Both the position numbers and the translations under genes were made by a program. A stretch of 64,000 nucleotides of DNA, from positions 62,001 through 126,000 of the forward strand of contig NZ_JAFMYU010000008.1 of the NCBI RefSeq assembly GCF_017353255.1, written 5' to 3'. The notes below the pieces were generated by a model. That model made no database searches. It was not told the origin of the DNA and saw only the letters and a list, made by a program, of their open reading frames with translations. This document shows positions 23,745 to 33,900 of the stretch, in pieces. The stretch is from Fibrella aquatilis. Lineage in GTDB: Bacteria > Bacteroidota > Bacteroidia > Cytophagales > Spirosomataceae. Within the stretch, counting starts at the first letter, position 1. The number at the start of each line of letters is the position of its first letter.

Positions 23745-25466
23745 TTGACTTTTCAGGAATTTAGCCTCCACGATGACCTCCGGGCGGGTGTCGAGGCCAT
23801 GAATTACAAACAGGCCACGCCCATTCAGGAGCAGGCCATCCCCCTCATTCAGGACGGAAAAGACCTCATCGCCTGCGCCCAGACCGGCACCGGCAAAACG
23901 GCGGCGTTCCTCATCCCCCTGCTCGACAAGATTGCCCACGCCGAACACGACCACACCAGTACGCTGGTGCTGGTGCCCACGCGCGAACTGGCCAAACAGA
24001 TTGACGACCAGGTAGAAGGCTTCAGCTACTTCGTCTCGGCCACGAGCATCGCCATCTACGGCGGTGGCAAAGGCGACGACTGGGACAAGCAGCGTAAGGC
24101 CCTCGAAACGGGTGCCGACATCATCATTGCCACGCCGGGCCGCCTCATCGCGCACATGCAGATGGGCTACGTCAACTTCGACAAGCTCAACTACCTGGTG
24201 CTCGACGAAGCCGACAAGATGCTCGACATGGGCTTTTCGGACGATATTCTGAAGATCGTGAAAACGATTCCCACGAATCGGCAAACGCTGTTGTTTTCGG
24301 CCACCATGCCCGCCAAAATCCGGTCGTTTGCGGCGCAGATTCTGAATCAGCCCGAAGAAATTCGGCTGTCGGTGTCGAAGCCCGCGGCGGGGATCGACCA
24401 GCGGATTTACCTGGCCAAAGACCACCAGAAACTACCCCTGCTGGAGCACCTGATGGGGCAGATGGAGGTAGAGAGCATGGTGCTGTTTACATCGCGGAAG
24501 TCGGAAGTAAACGCCATTGTGCGGGCGCTGGCCAAGCGGGGCTACGTGGCCAAGGGCGTTAGTTCAGACCTGGAACAGGAAGAGCGCGAGGCCGTGCTGC
24601 GCGAATTCAAAAACAAGCAACTCCAGATTGTGGTGGCCACCGACGTGCTCTCGCGGGGGATCGACGTAGACAACATCACCCACGTAGTGAACTACGACGT
24701 GCCGCGCGACGCCGAAGACTACGTACACCGCATTGGTCGTACGGCCCGTGCCAACACCACCGGCATTGCCATCACGTTTGTGAACGAGGCCGACATGAAC
24801 AAGCTGGGCCGGATTGAAAAACTCATCGAACGCAAGCTTGACCGGCTATCGATTACCGAAGAACTGGGCTTTGGTCCGGGGCCGGTGGCGGGTGAAAAAG
24901 ATGAGCCTGGGCCGTTCAGCCGGGGGCGCGACAATGGCCGTAATGGTCGGGGTGGGCGCGATAGCCGCAAGGGTGGCCGTCGGGAAGGTGGCCGCGATGG
25001 CAACCACCGCGAAGGAGGTCGTGATCGCCATGCACCCGCCCGGCTGGCTCAGCCTGCCTCGGTAGCTACCCCGTTAGCTGACGGTGAAACAAGTGACGTC
25101 GTTGCACTGCCCGAAGGTCAGGTAGTTACGTCTATTGAGCCGGGCCATGAAGGCACCCGTCGCCGGAATAAACGTCGTCGGGGTCGTGGTCCGCGCCCAG
25201 AAGGCGAGGCAGCTAACCCAACCGAAGCCACCACCAATGGAGCCATTGAGGCATTGGCCGATGGTGCGGAGGCAGGTGTGCCGACTGGCCAAACCACCGA
25301 CGAAGGGGCAACTAAACCGCGCCGCAAAAACCGCCGTCGCAACCGTGGCCCCCGTCCCGAAGGCGTTGGTACTGCCACGGCTGGTGTGCCTATTGATCAC
25401 GCCGCCGAAGCACCACTGCCCGCCGTTGACCTGGCACCCATCTCTACCTGGCGCGAGATTGATTAA
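23745..25466 (+). CDS. DEAD-box ATP-dependent RNA helicase
   Basis: A 573-residue helicase. The nine core motifs are in order: Q motif (YKQATPIQEQAIP), I AQTGTGKT, Ia PTRELAKQ, Ib TPGRL, II DEAD (LVLDEADKML), III SAT, IV VLFTSRKSE, V DVLSRGIDV, VI HRIGRTAR. The tail (from about residue 385) is Gly/Arg-rich (GRDNGRNGRGGRDSRKGG) and contains two copies of a basic block ending RRNRGPRPEG or RRGRGPRPEG, likely RNA-binding. The start is TTG (23745); no ATG precedes the conserved TFQEFSL. Such proteins act in ribosome assembly, mRNA decay or cold adaptation; which one is not shown. Confidence 0.93.
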   Translation: MTFQEFSLHDDLRAGVEAMNYKQATPIQEQAIPLIQDGKDLIACAQTGTGKTAAFLIPLLDKIAHAEHDHTSTLVLVPTRELAKQIDDQVEGFSYFVSATSIAIYGGGKGDDWDKQRKALETGADIIIATPGRLIAHMQMGYVNFDKLNYLVLDEADKMLDMGFSDDILKIVKTIPTNRQTLLFSATMPAKIRSFAAQILNQPEEIRLSVSKPAAGIDQRIYLAKDHQKLPLLEHLMGQMEVESMVLFTSRKSEVNAIVRALAKRGYVAKGVSSDLEQEEREAVLREFKNKQLQIVVATDVLSRGIDVDNITHVVNYDVPRDAEDYVHRIGRTARANTTGIAITFVNEADMNKLGRIEKLIERKLDRLSITEELGFGPGPVAGEKDEPGPFSRGRDNGRNGRGGRDSRKGGRREGGRDGNHREGGRDRHAPARLAQPASVATPLADGETSDVVALPEGQVVTSIEPGHEGTRRRNKRRRGRGPRPEGEAANPTEATTNGAIEALADGAEAGVPTGQTTDEGATKPRRKNRRRNRGPRPEGVGTATAGVPIDHAAEAPLPAVDLAPISTWREID

Positions 25467-25467
25467 G

Positions 25468-25586
25468 TAAGAAGTCATTAGGCTTCGCCGTTATTCGCTT
25501 CGCTGTCATTAGGTCATTGGTTGTATCCAGCCACCAATGACCTAATGACAGCGAAGCGAATAACGGCGAAGCCTAATGACTTCTTA
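25468..25586. repeat. Intergenic inverted repeat 12, perfect 53-bp arms
   Basis: 25468-25520 and 25534-25586 are perfect inverted copies with a 13-bp loop. Words include GAAGTCATTAGG, GTCATTAGGTCATTGG and CGAAGCGAATAACGGCGAAGCC. It lies between two convergent genes; the right arm contains the stop codon of the gene ending at 25584. Confidence 0.95.
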
Positions 25587-27125
25587 TTTCCGCGCCACTT
25601 CTACCGGGCTGATCACGCTGGCGTCGGTGTTGCTCACAAAGGCAATGCGCTTGCTGTCGGGCGACCACGACGGGGTGTTGATAGACCCCTGCCCGCCGTA
25701 GAGGTAAGCAATTATTTTGGGCTGCCCGCCTGTGACGGGCATGAGCCGGATGTAGACGTGCTTGTAGGGTGGGTGGTCGCCGGGTTTCACTTCATCTTTC
25801 AGAAACGAGAGAAACACCATCCACTTCCCATCGGGCGAAATGTGCGCGAACCAGTCGTGGAAATCGCCGTTGGTTACGGCTTCCTGGTTGGTGCCATCGG
25901 GTTTCATGCGCCAGATCTGCATGGTGCCCGTGCGATTTGAGTTGAAGTAGATGTACTTGCCATCGGGCGAATATTCCGGGCCGTCGTCCAGGCCTTTGGC
26001 ATCGGTCAGCCGTACTTCGGGGCCACCCGCTGCGGGCACTTTATACACGTCATATTCGTCATTGCGCGACCCGCAAAACACCAGATCCCTGCCATCTGGC
26101 GACCAGCCGTGTAGGTACGACGGGCCTTTGGGCGTGACCTGTTTGGGCGTTCCGCCCGTGAGTGGCATGGTATAAATAATGGACCCGCCCAACGCCGAAA
26201 CGCCACTGCTCAGGCCAATAGTCTTGCCGTCGGCGGCCAATACGTGGTCGTTATTGTTGTTTTTTACGTCGCCTGTGTTCACCACATTGGCCTTCCGGCT
26301 GCGCAGATCGAAGGCGTAAATAAGTCCTTCGCTATTGTAAATCAGAGACTTATTGTTTAAGGTCCAGTTAGGTGCCTGGATGGAGTTGGGGGCGGTGAAG
26401 ACCACTTCGCGGCTGCCGGTGGCAATGTTCATCAACTCCAGTCGGCTGCCCAGTTTCATCTGTCCGGCTGGTACGTCGGGCTTCACAGGCACGCTGATGC
26501 GCACGTCTTGGAATAGCCCCTGCTCCACTACGTCTTTGTTGTGCGACCCGATAAACAAGCCTACGTACACGTCATCGCCCAAGTCGATGTTAGCCACCTC
26601 GCGCACCTCAAACGGTTGCCCGAACTTGGCCACCCGCATGGTGAAGGTGTTGCCCTGCCGTTCCAGCTGAATCACGTCGGCCCCGGTCATGGTGGCGCGG
26701 TTTTCCTCCGTAATGCCCCCGGTAGTGCGCCGGAATTGCAGCGACGTGAGGCCGTCGCCGTGCACGGCGACGTTTACCTGCGCCGAGTTGGCGTCGAGGC
26801 TGGTACGAGCCATCCAACCGATCTTCCGGTGGGGGTCAACGCCTTTGCCCAGTAGGTTACCGCGCGTGTATACTATGAAATCTCCCTTGATTCGTTTCCA
26901 GAGAAAATGAAACTCATCGGCAGTGCCCCAAATGTTGGTGCCCGCACCGCTAAGGGTGTACGTTTGCCCGGCGGGAGCAAAAGCCGCCGATCCCGCATGA
27001 AGCACGGCACCGACGTCTGTTTGACCATCGAACACACCGACGGCTTTAGGTTGCGATAATACTGGCTGGCCAACGGTGGCCAAAAGGCCAACCCAGGCAA
27101 GTAGGCGGGTAAGTTGGTGGTGCAT
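25584..27125 (-). CDS. TolB-like beta-propeller protein with N-terminal jelly-roll domain
   Basis: A 513-residue exported protein (signal peptide to about residue 25, ending VLSQ). Residues 30-215 form a concanavalin-like/DUF1349-type beta-sandwich (TYTLSGAGTNIWGTADEFHFLWKRIKGDF). Residues 240-505 carry PD40/TolB repeats with the usual SPDGK..Y.. motif: HGWSPDGRDLVFCGSR, PEYSPDGKYIYFNSNRTG, AHISPDGKWMVFLS, PSWSPDSKRIAFVSN. Similar Cytophagales proteins are annotated as TolB or WD40-like periplasmic proteins; ligand binding or glycan sensing is possible. No catalytic site is evident. Confidence 0.82.
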   Translation of the reverse strand: MHHQLTRLLAWVGLLATVGQPVLSQPKAVGVFDGQTDVGAVLHAGSAAFAPAGQTYTLSGAGTNIWGTADEFHFLWKRIKGDFIVYTRGNLLGKGVDPHRKIGWMARTSLDANSAQVNVAVHGDGLTSLQFRRTTGGITEENRATMTGADVIQLERQGNTFTMRVAKFGQPFEVREVANIDLGDDVYVGLFIGSHNKDVVEQGLFQDVRISVPVKPDVPAGQMKLGSRLELMNIATGSREVVFTAPNSIQAPNWTLNNKSLIYNSEGLIYAFDLRSRKANVVNTGDVKNNNNDHVLAADGKTIGLSSGVSALGGSIIYTMPLTGGTPKQVTPKGPSYLHGWSPDGRDLVFCGSRNDEYDVYKVPAAGGPEVRLTDAKGLDDGPEYSPDGKYIYFNSNRTGTMQIWRMKPDGTNQEAVTNGDFHDWFAHISPDGKWMVFLSFLKDEVKPGDHPPYKHVYIRLMPVTGGQPKIIAYLYGGQGSINTPSWSPDSKRIAFVSNTDASVISPVEVARK

Positions 27126-27223
27126 AGTAAAGTTGACGGTTTGGGGCTGTTGGGGTGTTTTCTGTGCCTGCTATTCGTTCTAAGTAAGCGTCAGCCGCCG
27201 CCGTTTTACTTCCAACATTGCTA

Positions 27224-27281
27224 CTAAAAAAGCGTAGCCCTGGCACAACTCACACGTTGTACTGGGGCTACGCTTTTTTAG
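27224..27281. terminator. Strong terminator hairpin after the surface protein gene
   Basis: CTAAAAAAGCGTAGCCC faces GGGGCTACGCTTTTTTAG, with a loop carrying a further small stem (CACAAC/GTTGT). It has A and T runs on both sides. It lies between the two minus-strand genes ending at 27307 and starting at 27125. A GGCTGACGC-type word (rc) lies just to its left at about 27188. Confidence 0.8.
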
Positions 27282-27306
27282 TCCTTGCCGAATAGCATTC
27301 AGGAGG

Positions 27307-30300
27307 CTACGGACCTACCTGCGAGCGGACTTTCTTGACCACAATCGGCAGGCACTGTGGCGGTGGGCAGGCGCAGATGGTGGGCAGAATCGTCACTACC
27401 GTATCAGAGAAGCAGCCGTTGGCCGAGTAGACCCGGATGGTGTAGGCCTGCGCTACGGTGGGGTTGGCTTGCCCACCGATGAGTACCCCGCCTACCACAG
27501 CTGAGAGGTTTTGGGGCGTGGCAAACAAAGGTGTGGCGGCTGTGAAGCTGCTTCCTTTGGTGATGTTGTAGCTCACGGCGGCACTGCTGCTACCCACCAG
27601 CGTGATGGCTGCGTTGGCCTGTGGAGTCTGACCGACGCAACTGGCTGAGACAGCAACGGCCGTTAGGCTCGGCGCGGGATCTTCAACAATGATGTAAGGG
27701 CAGCACGAGCCGTCGGGGCAACCGCCGTTGCTTACAGCAGCTACGGTATACTCACCAGCAACAGTGGCACTATAGGTAGCGCTGGTGGCTCCTGGAATGA
27801 TCACACCGTTGCGGCTCCATTGGTAGGTGGAGTAGGAGGCCGGTGCCGTCAGGTCAAACTGGAAGGTCGTGTTGGCGCAGACGTGGGCGGGTATGCTGGT
27901 ACATACCGTAGCCGTGGTGCCATCTGGGGCAGTAGCGGTGTTGTAGGCTATCCCTTCCTGATTGGCCTGGGCCTGGAAGCTAAGTGTAGCTACCTGCCCG
28001 CCATTGAGGGTCGGAATGGTCCATGTGCCTCCTGTAGCAGCCGCAACGAACGTGCCGGACGAGGCTGTTGAGCTTCCTATAATGCTCAGCCCACTGCTGG
28101 TGCTGAATGCATCAGTCACAACTACACTGGTGGCCTGCGTGGTGCTGGTGTTGGTCAGCGAAACGGTGTAGGTAACAGTGCCGCCTTTCTCGACACGGTT
28201 GGCACTGACTGTTTTGCTGATCGCATAAGAGGGTGGTACTTCGGCAAAGCCAAAGTCGTAGGTATGGTTGGCAGGCGAAGCCCCTGGGCCAGCGGTTTGG
28301 GCACTGATCGTTGGTTTGCCGCCAATAAGGGTTGCATCGTTGTTACGTACGCTGGTGCCCGAATTAACCGACGTGCTTTCGCCGGGAGTAACGGGTGATA
28401 GCGACGACAGCGCCAGAGAATTGCTTGTAACCACGCTGCTGCTACCCAGGTTGGTGACCACCAGTTTGTAGTTTGTGTTGTAAGTCAGCGACGTGCTGAG
28501 CGTACTACCCGGCTGGGCTACCGACGAGAAATAATACTCGCCCTTGGCGTTGGTAATGGCTGTACCGAGGGCATTGGTGCCGGTGGCATCGTAGAGCGTT
28601 ACGGTAGCCCCGGCAATGGGTTGTTCGTCTGGATTTTGAATACCATCCCGGTTTTTGTCGAACCAGATGCGGTTGCCCAGTTCAATGGGGGGCATGGCGC
28701 ACAGGGCAATCAGGTCGCCAAGGCCGCCCCCTTTACCAAAGTTGGTTTGCGCCTCGCCGCCCGCCTGGGTGGTTCCATCACCGGCATAGAGCCGGTACGA
28801 CTGTACCCACTGGCCGGTGGTGTTGTTATACCAGCGCACCCCGGCATCGTGAAAACCGTCGCCGCCATTGTCAAGCACAGGGTCATACGCCGCGTTGACT
28901 ACGTCGGTAAAGCCGGGAACCTGCACGACCGTACCCAGCGACACTTCGTCGTGGTTCAGGCCGAATCCCTGAATGCCGCTCGGATTGTTGGTGAAGGAAG
29001 TAGGACCAACGGTGCTGGCCCCCTGAATGATGTTGTAGGTGGTGGCTACGCCTAAAGCGTTGAGGGCTGTGTAGGTGGTAGTGCCGGTAACGCTGGATGA
29101 GATCGGGTACGAATCGCCGTGATAAAACTCGGCTCCGCCTGGCCCCTGGTTGGTGCCTGTCACTGAGGTGCCATTACCATTGCTGCGCCCCGCATTTTCC
29201 AACGTCCAGCCACTAACAGGGTTACCGCTGGCCCGCAACACGTCGCCGGCAATTCGGGCCTGATACAGGGTTGCGTTGGCCGGGTTGTCCAGCGCGTTGT
29301 TCCCGGCAATGTCCGAGATGCGGTCGCGGAGGCCAATGACCATGTCGCCATTGTCAAACGCAATACTTGTCAGCATCGGCATGGGGTGGATCAGGCGGTT
29401 AGCGCTGTTGGCGATATTAATAAAGCTCGACGTCCAGGGTTGCCACAGGGCCGTACCGGTGCTGGCGGCTTTGTTGCGGGTATAGTCAAGGTCGAACTGA
29501 AAGACGGGGCTGCTGCTGAATGCCAGCGTGGTAGGGTCTGCGGTGTAGACGTAAGCCTGCAAATCGGAGGTGAGCGAACTACTCTCTGCCGAACAGACGA
29601 TGCCCACATAGACCTTGCCCCGGTAGGTTTCTACGGCAAAGGGGCGGGCATCACCGGCAGTAGGGCAACCCGGCAAGGCCAATGGCACAGACTGACTGCC
29701 CAGCACGGCCCCGGTGGTGGTGTTCAGCGCATACAGCTTCCGATCTTCCAGGTTCATCACAAACAGCCTGGTTTCATCGTCGGATATGGCGATACCACCC
29801 AACGACGATTTACCGACCGCGTTCCAGGAAGCGTCGCCCTTATCGCGGTTGAAGCCTGTGTAGTCGTGTTGGTTGCTCGTAGCGTTGGGTACGGTGAAGG
29901 TCTGCACCACGTTGCTTGTGGCGGGGTCAACGACATACACCGCCCCTGGGTCATCGGCTGAGAGGGCCACCGTGGTGGAGGCTACGCCGTCGGCACCCGG
30001 TCCAAAACCCACGTGTTTTTTGAAATAAGACCCTACAAACAGGCGTTGCGTGAGCCGTGCATAAGCCAGCCCGAAGGTGGCCCCAATTTTTTTGGCCGAC
30101 ACTACCAGCGAGTGCGATGCGGGTGAATCATAAATGCCTGTGTTGGTGGCTATAGACCGGCTGCCTGCGTTGTAGGGAAACGAGACCAGTACGTCACTGT
30201 CCTTGTTGAGGCCATTGACCTGATCGCCAAACAAGTAGCAGTTAGTAGCCAGATCGGGGTTGGCCTGGCAATAGTCAGTTGGGTAGTTCAGGGCAAAGTC

Positions 30301-30741
30301 GACGGTAGTGGCCGGACTCTGCACAAACTGCACCGACGTGCCGCTGTTGGTACCGTGGAAACTACTCCGATCACCCGACGAAGCCGGAAAACTGAACTCA
30401 ACCCGGTAGGGGCCAGCCGGTGCCGCCAGCGAATAGACACCCGCCGCGTTGGTGGTTGCCGATATAGGAGCACCAGTGGCTGGGTAGGCGGTAACGACCA
30501 CCCCCGGAATGCCAATTTCAGCGTAGGTATACGTTACAGACGCTGGGTAAGCGTTGCTGGCAACGTCTGTTGGTTTATACGTTCCATCCGAGTTGTAGTC
30601 GCGGAAGACCGTACCGGAAATGGATTGTGCCCGAATGGATGATATGCCAACCAGGCCTGCAAGTAGTGTCAGCAGTAACAGGAAGACACAGTGCCAAAAA
30701 CCTTGACTGGCAATGGATGACGGTATATCGTTTCGTTTCAT
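27307..30741 (-). CDS. Large secreted SdrD-like/DUF11 repeat protein
   Basis: A 1144-residue extracellular protein. The signal peptide (FLLLLTLLAGLVGISSIRAQ) is followed by a Cna-B/SdrD-like domain (SISGTVFRDYNSDGTY), then a long region of about 400 residues resembling a beta-propeller (AISDDETRLFVMNLEDRKLYALNT). A second SdrD B domain follows (ELGNRIWFDKNRDGIQNPDEQPIAGATVTLYD), then a DUF11 repeat (EKGGTVTYTVSLTNTS), an Ig-like module (FDLTAPASYSTYQWSRNG) and a Cys-rich end (CACPPPQCLPIVVKK). The start ATG 30739-30741 is preferred over an upstream start that lacks a signal peptide. No standard T9SS tail is seen. It is probably a cell-surface or matrix protein. Its 3' third is nearly identical to the next gene. 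Confidence 0.82.
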   Translation of the reverse strand: MKRNDIPSSIASQGFWHCVFLLLLTLLAGLVGISSIRAQSISGTVFRDYNSDGTYKPTDVASNAYPASVTYTYAEIGIPGVVVTAYPATGAPISATTNAAGVYSLAAPAGPYRVEFSFPASSGDRSSFHGTNSGTSVQFVQSPATTVDFALNYPTDYCQANPDLATNCYLFGDQVNGLNKDSDVLVSFPYNAGSRSIATNTGIYDSPASHSLVVSAKKIGATFGLAYARLTQRLFVGSYFKKHVGFGPGADGVASTTVALSADDPGAVYVVDPATSNVVQTFTVPNATSNQHDYTGFNRDKGDASWNAVGKSSLGGIAISDDETRLFVMNLEDRKLYALNTTTGAVLGSQSVPLALPGCPTAGDARPFAVETYRGKVYVGIVCSAESSSLTSDLQAYVYTADPTTLAFSSSPVFQFDLDYTRNKAASTGTALWQPWTSSFINIANSANRLIHPMPMLTSIAFDNGDMVIGLRDRISDIAGNNALDNPANATLYQARIAGDVLRASGNPVSGWTLENAGRSNGNGTSVTGTNQGPGGAEFYHGDSYPISSSVTGTTTYTALNALGVATTYNIIQGASTVGPTSFTNNPSGIQGFGLNHDEVSLGTVVQVPGFTDVVNAAYDPVLDNGGDGFHDAGVRWYNNTTGQWVQSYRLYAGDGTTQAGGEAQTNFGKGGGLGDLIALCAMPPIELGNRIWFDKNRDGIQNPDEQPIAGATVTLYDATGTNALGTAITNAKGEYYFSSVAQPGSTLSTSLTYNTNYKLVVTNLGSSSVVTSNSLALSSLSPVTPGESTSVNSGTSVRNNDATLIGGKPTISAQTAGPGASPANHTYDFGFAEVPPSYAISKTVSANRVEKGGTVTYTVSLTNTSTTQATSVVVTDAFSTSSGLSIIGSSTASSGTFVAAATGGTWTIPTLNGGQVATLSFQAQANQEGIAYNTATAPDGTTATVCTSIPAHVCANTTFQFDLTAPASYSTYQWSRNGVIIPGATSATYSATVAGEYTVAAVSNGGCPDGSCCPYIIVEDPAPSLTAVAVSASCVGQTPQANAAITLVGSSSAAVSYNITKGSSFTAATPLFATPQNLSAVVGGVLIGGQANPTVAQAYTIRVYSANGCFSDTVVTILPTICACPPPQCLPIVVKKVRSQVGP

Positions 30742-30882
30742 ACTAGGTAAGTGGTCAGGTACTAATTGGTTAAGTAGCGCACGTGCCAAAAACGGGCAAC
30801 TTTCATGCCACGCCCAAATTAGTCGTCGGCTGTAAAGGAGTAGAAAGGCAGAGCACCCAGTTGACACTAGGCTACTTAATAA

Positions 30883-30912
30883 CAACTGCCCGGTACATAG
30901 ACCGGGTAGTTG
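30883..30912 (-). terminator. Hairpin after the 1566-residue surface protein gene
   Basis: CAACTGCCCGGT faces ACCGGGTAGTTG with one mismatch. It lies about 50 bp downstream of the stop at 30964. A long T run is missing, so it may be a weak terminator or an RNA-stabilising hairpin. Confidence 0.5.
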
Positions 30913-30963
30913 CGTATTGTACATGTGCCAGTGACCGTCCCAGACGGCTTGGCAGGTTCTGAA

Positions 30964-33900
30964 TTATGGTGCTACGGGCCTGCCCTGCGACTTGGTTTTC
31001 TTCACCACAAACGGGGCGCATTGATCAGGTGGGCAAGCGCAGAGCGTAGGCAGAATGGTCACCACCGAATCGGAGAAGCAGCCGTTGGCCGAGTAGACCC
31101 GAATGGTGTAATCCTGGGCTACGGCAGGGTTAGCCTGCCCCCCGATGAGTACCCCACCTACCACGGCTGAGAGGTTTTGGGGCTGAGCAAACAGGGGCGT
31201 GGCGGCCGTGAAGCTGCTTCCTTTGGTGATGTTGTAGCTCACGGCGGCACTGCTGCTGCCCACCAGCGTAATGGCGGCATCGGCCTGCGGGGTTTGCCCC
31301 AGGCATCGGGCCGAAACAGCGACGGCCGTCAGGCTCGGGGCGGGGTCAGCCACCACGATGAAGGGGCAGCACGAGCCGTCAGGGCAGCCGCCCAGGCTGG
31401 TAGCCTGCACGCTGTACTCACCCACGGCTGTCACGCTGTAGGTGCTGCTGGTGGCTCCGGGAATAATAACCCCGTTTTTGGTCCACTGGTAAGTCGAGTA
31501 GCTGGCGGGGGCCGTCAGGTCAAACTGGAAGGTCTCATTGGCACACACATGAGCGGGTACACTCACGCAGGTAGTGGCTGTCTGCTGACCGGGCAGCGTG
31601 ACGGTGTTGTAGGTGATGCCCTCTTCGTTGAGCTGCACCCGCAGGGTAAGCGTAGCTACTTGGCCCCCTGCCAGGCTGGCGATGTTCCAGGTGCCGCCGT
31701 TGCTACCAGGAGCAAAGCTGCCCACTGAGGCCGTGGCACTGCCAATGAGGGTAACGGCCGATGAGCTGAGTTGGTCGGTTAGGGCCAGGCCAGTAGCGGT
31801 AGTAGGAGAGGTGTTAGTCAAGGAGATGGTGTAAGTGACAATACCGCCCTTCTCCACCTGTTTGAGGTCCACCGTTTTAGCCAACGCAAATGTGGGTGAA
31901 CTAGCCGTTTGACTACAGGCTGCGGGAGCTGTGTAGGTGGCCGTAGCTGAACCGCAGGTGGCTGAACTAACTAATATAGAGTAGGGCTGTCCGTTGGACG
32001 TTAGGTTGTTGAAGACGGCCGTCAGCGTGTTCTGACTAAAACCCGCCGAGGTCGATAAGATTTGGGTGATGCCCTGGTTGGTAATACTCACCGACCCATT
32101 ACCGGGGTTGGTCACCGTCACGACCACGGTGGTCGAATATTGGTTGGTGGCCGTGTTGCAGGTGCCAGCCGTAGCCAGGGCACTCAGCGAACAGAGAGGG
32201 GCCACCGAGCAGGAGGCCGGGGCCGTGTAGGTAGCCGTAGCCGAGCCACAGCCAGGCAAACTTACTGTAACAGTATGGCTGGCGACGCCAGCTGTCAGAC
32301 CTGTGAGTGAGTAGGCCACTGACGTAGCCGACGCAGCTACTGGTACCGTTGTGGTTATGGCGCCGTCGGTGATGGTAGCCGTACCACCCGATGTACTGGT
32401 CAGGCTTATGGTGCCATTGACCGTATATTGATTAGTGGCTGAGTTACAGATTGTAGGCGTAGCTGTCGCCGCAAGCGTGCAGGTTGAACACACCGTTTTG
32501 TCAATAATGACAACATCATCCATGACAATTCCTATGGTAGGATTGGCATTAGTTCCTTTGGCTACACTAATATAAAACTTGTCATCACCCGCCTGTAGCG
32601 TGAAACTGAAGCATATACTGGTCCAGTTTAGGTTATTGATGTCATTGTTGGTGGCTCCGTTCGTGCTTAGGGTCTGACTGTAAAGAGAGCGGAAGGGAGT
32701 TTCCATTTCGGCGGTAAAGACCGTTGAACCGCCTGCTGAGTTGGTTGGGTTAAAGGCGGCGGCTTTCAGACAAACCTGATATGTGTGGCCTACTTGCCAA
32801 CAAGTGCTGACAGGTATTTCGTAGCGAGCGCAGTTAGCAGCCGTGCTGTTAGCGGCCGCCTCCTGTAACCACAGCGCCTTATTATTGTTTGGGTACTTAA
32901 ACCAGTAGCCTGGGGTGTCAAAGCCCTGCCATTCGGGTAAAATGAGCCCATTGGTGCTCACCGCTGGTAAGCCGGCCAGTGTAGTGTTTGAGGTGAACGT
33001 TCCTGTCTCGAACCCTCCATTGGTAAGAATGTTAACGCAACAAGAAGCTACCGCCGAGCAGGCTGCAGGAGCTGTGTAGGTAGCCGTAGCCGAGCCGCAA
33101 CCTGCCAGCGAGGCCGATACGATGTGAGTGGTCCCGTCAGAGGGAATGTTGTTGAAGGTGCCCGTTACGCCGCTAGTGTTGGCCGCCACCGTGAGGGTCA
33201 GGCTGCGGGGGCCATCGGTAAGGGTAATGGTACCAGCCACAGGGTTGGTCAGTGTTACGCTCACCGTAGATGAATACTGGTTCGTGGCCGGGTTGCAAGA
33301 CGTGCTTCTTACGGAGGTAGTTAGTGAGCAGGGTAGCACAGCAGCATAGGCAGCATCGTAAGTAAAGTTGTTCTGGCCTGCTTGTGCCAGCGTAAAGCTA
33401 ACTACGCCCGCTGCGTTGGGATCGGTGTCGATGGCATCGGCATTGGGGCCTGTGGCCGTGTTGGGTTTGCTACTGAGTAATAATGCTCCGGCACTGGCAC
33501 TGGTTGGAAAGGTGAGGGTGTAGGCACCACCGCTAATAAGCCCTGTCAAGCTGTACACGAAACCAGTAGCATTAGTGCCGGTTGCATTCGAGAAATAGTA
33601 GTCACCGTTGGCATTGGTTGTCACGGTAACGCCGGTGCCGGATAGTCCGGGGCCGGTTAGGGTCACAGCAATGCCTGCCAGGGGTGGTTCGCTGGGGTCC
33701 TGAACACCATTGTCGTTAAGATCTTTCCAGACCCGGTTCCCAATTTGAATAGGAGCGAGGTCGCAGGCGGCTGCAATAACTCCAACGCCCGCCGCCTTAC
33801 TAAACGTAGCTACTTCTTGCGTCTCATATAAATTCAACGCACCGGTTAGTGCGCCCGTGCTTGTGTTGTAGCTCTGAATACCTCCCGCGTTGGGTGCAAA

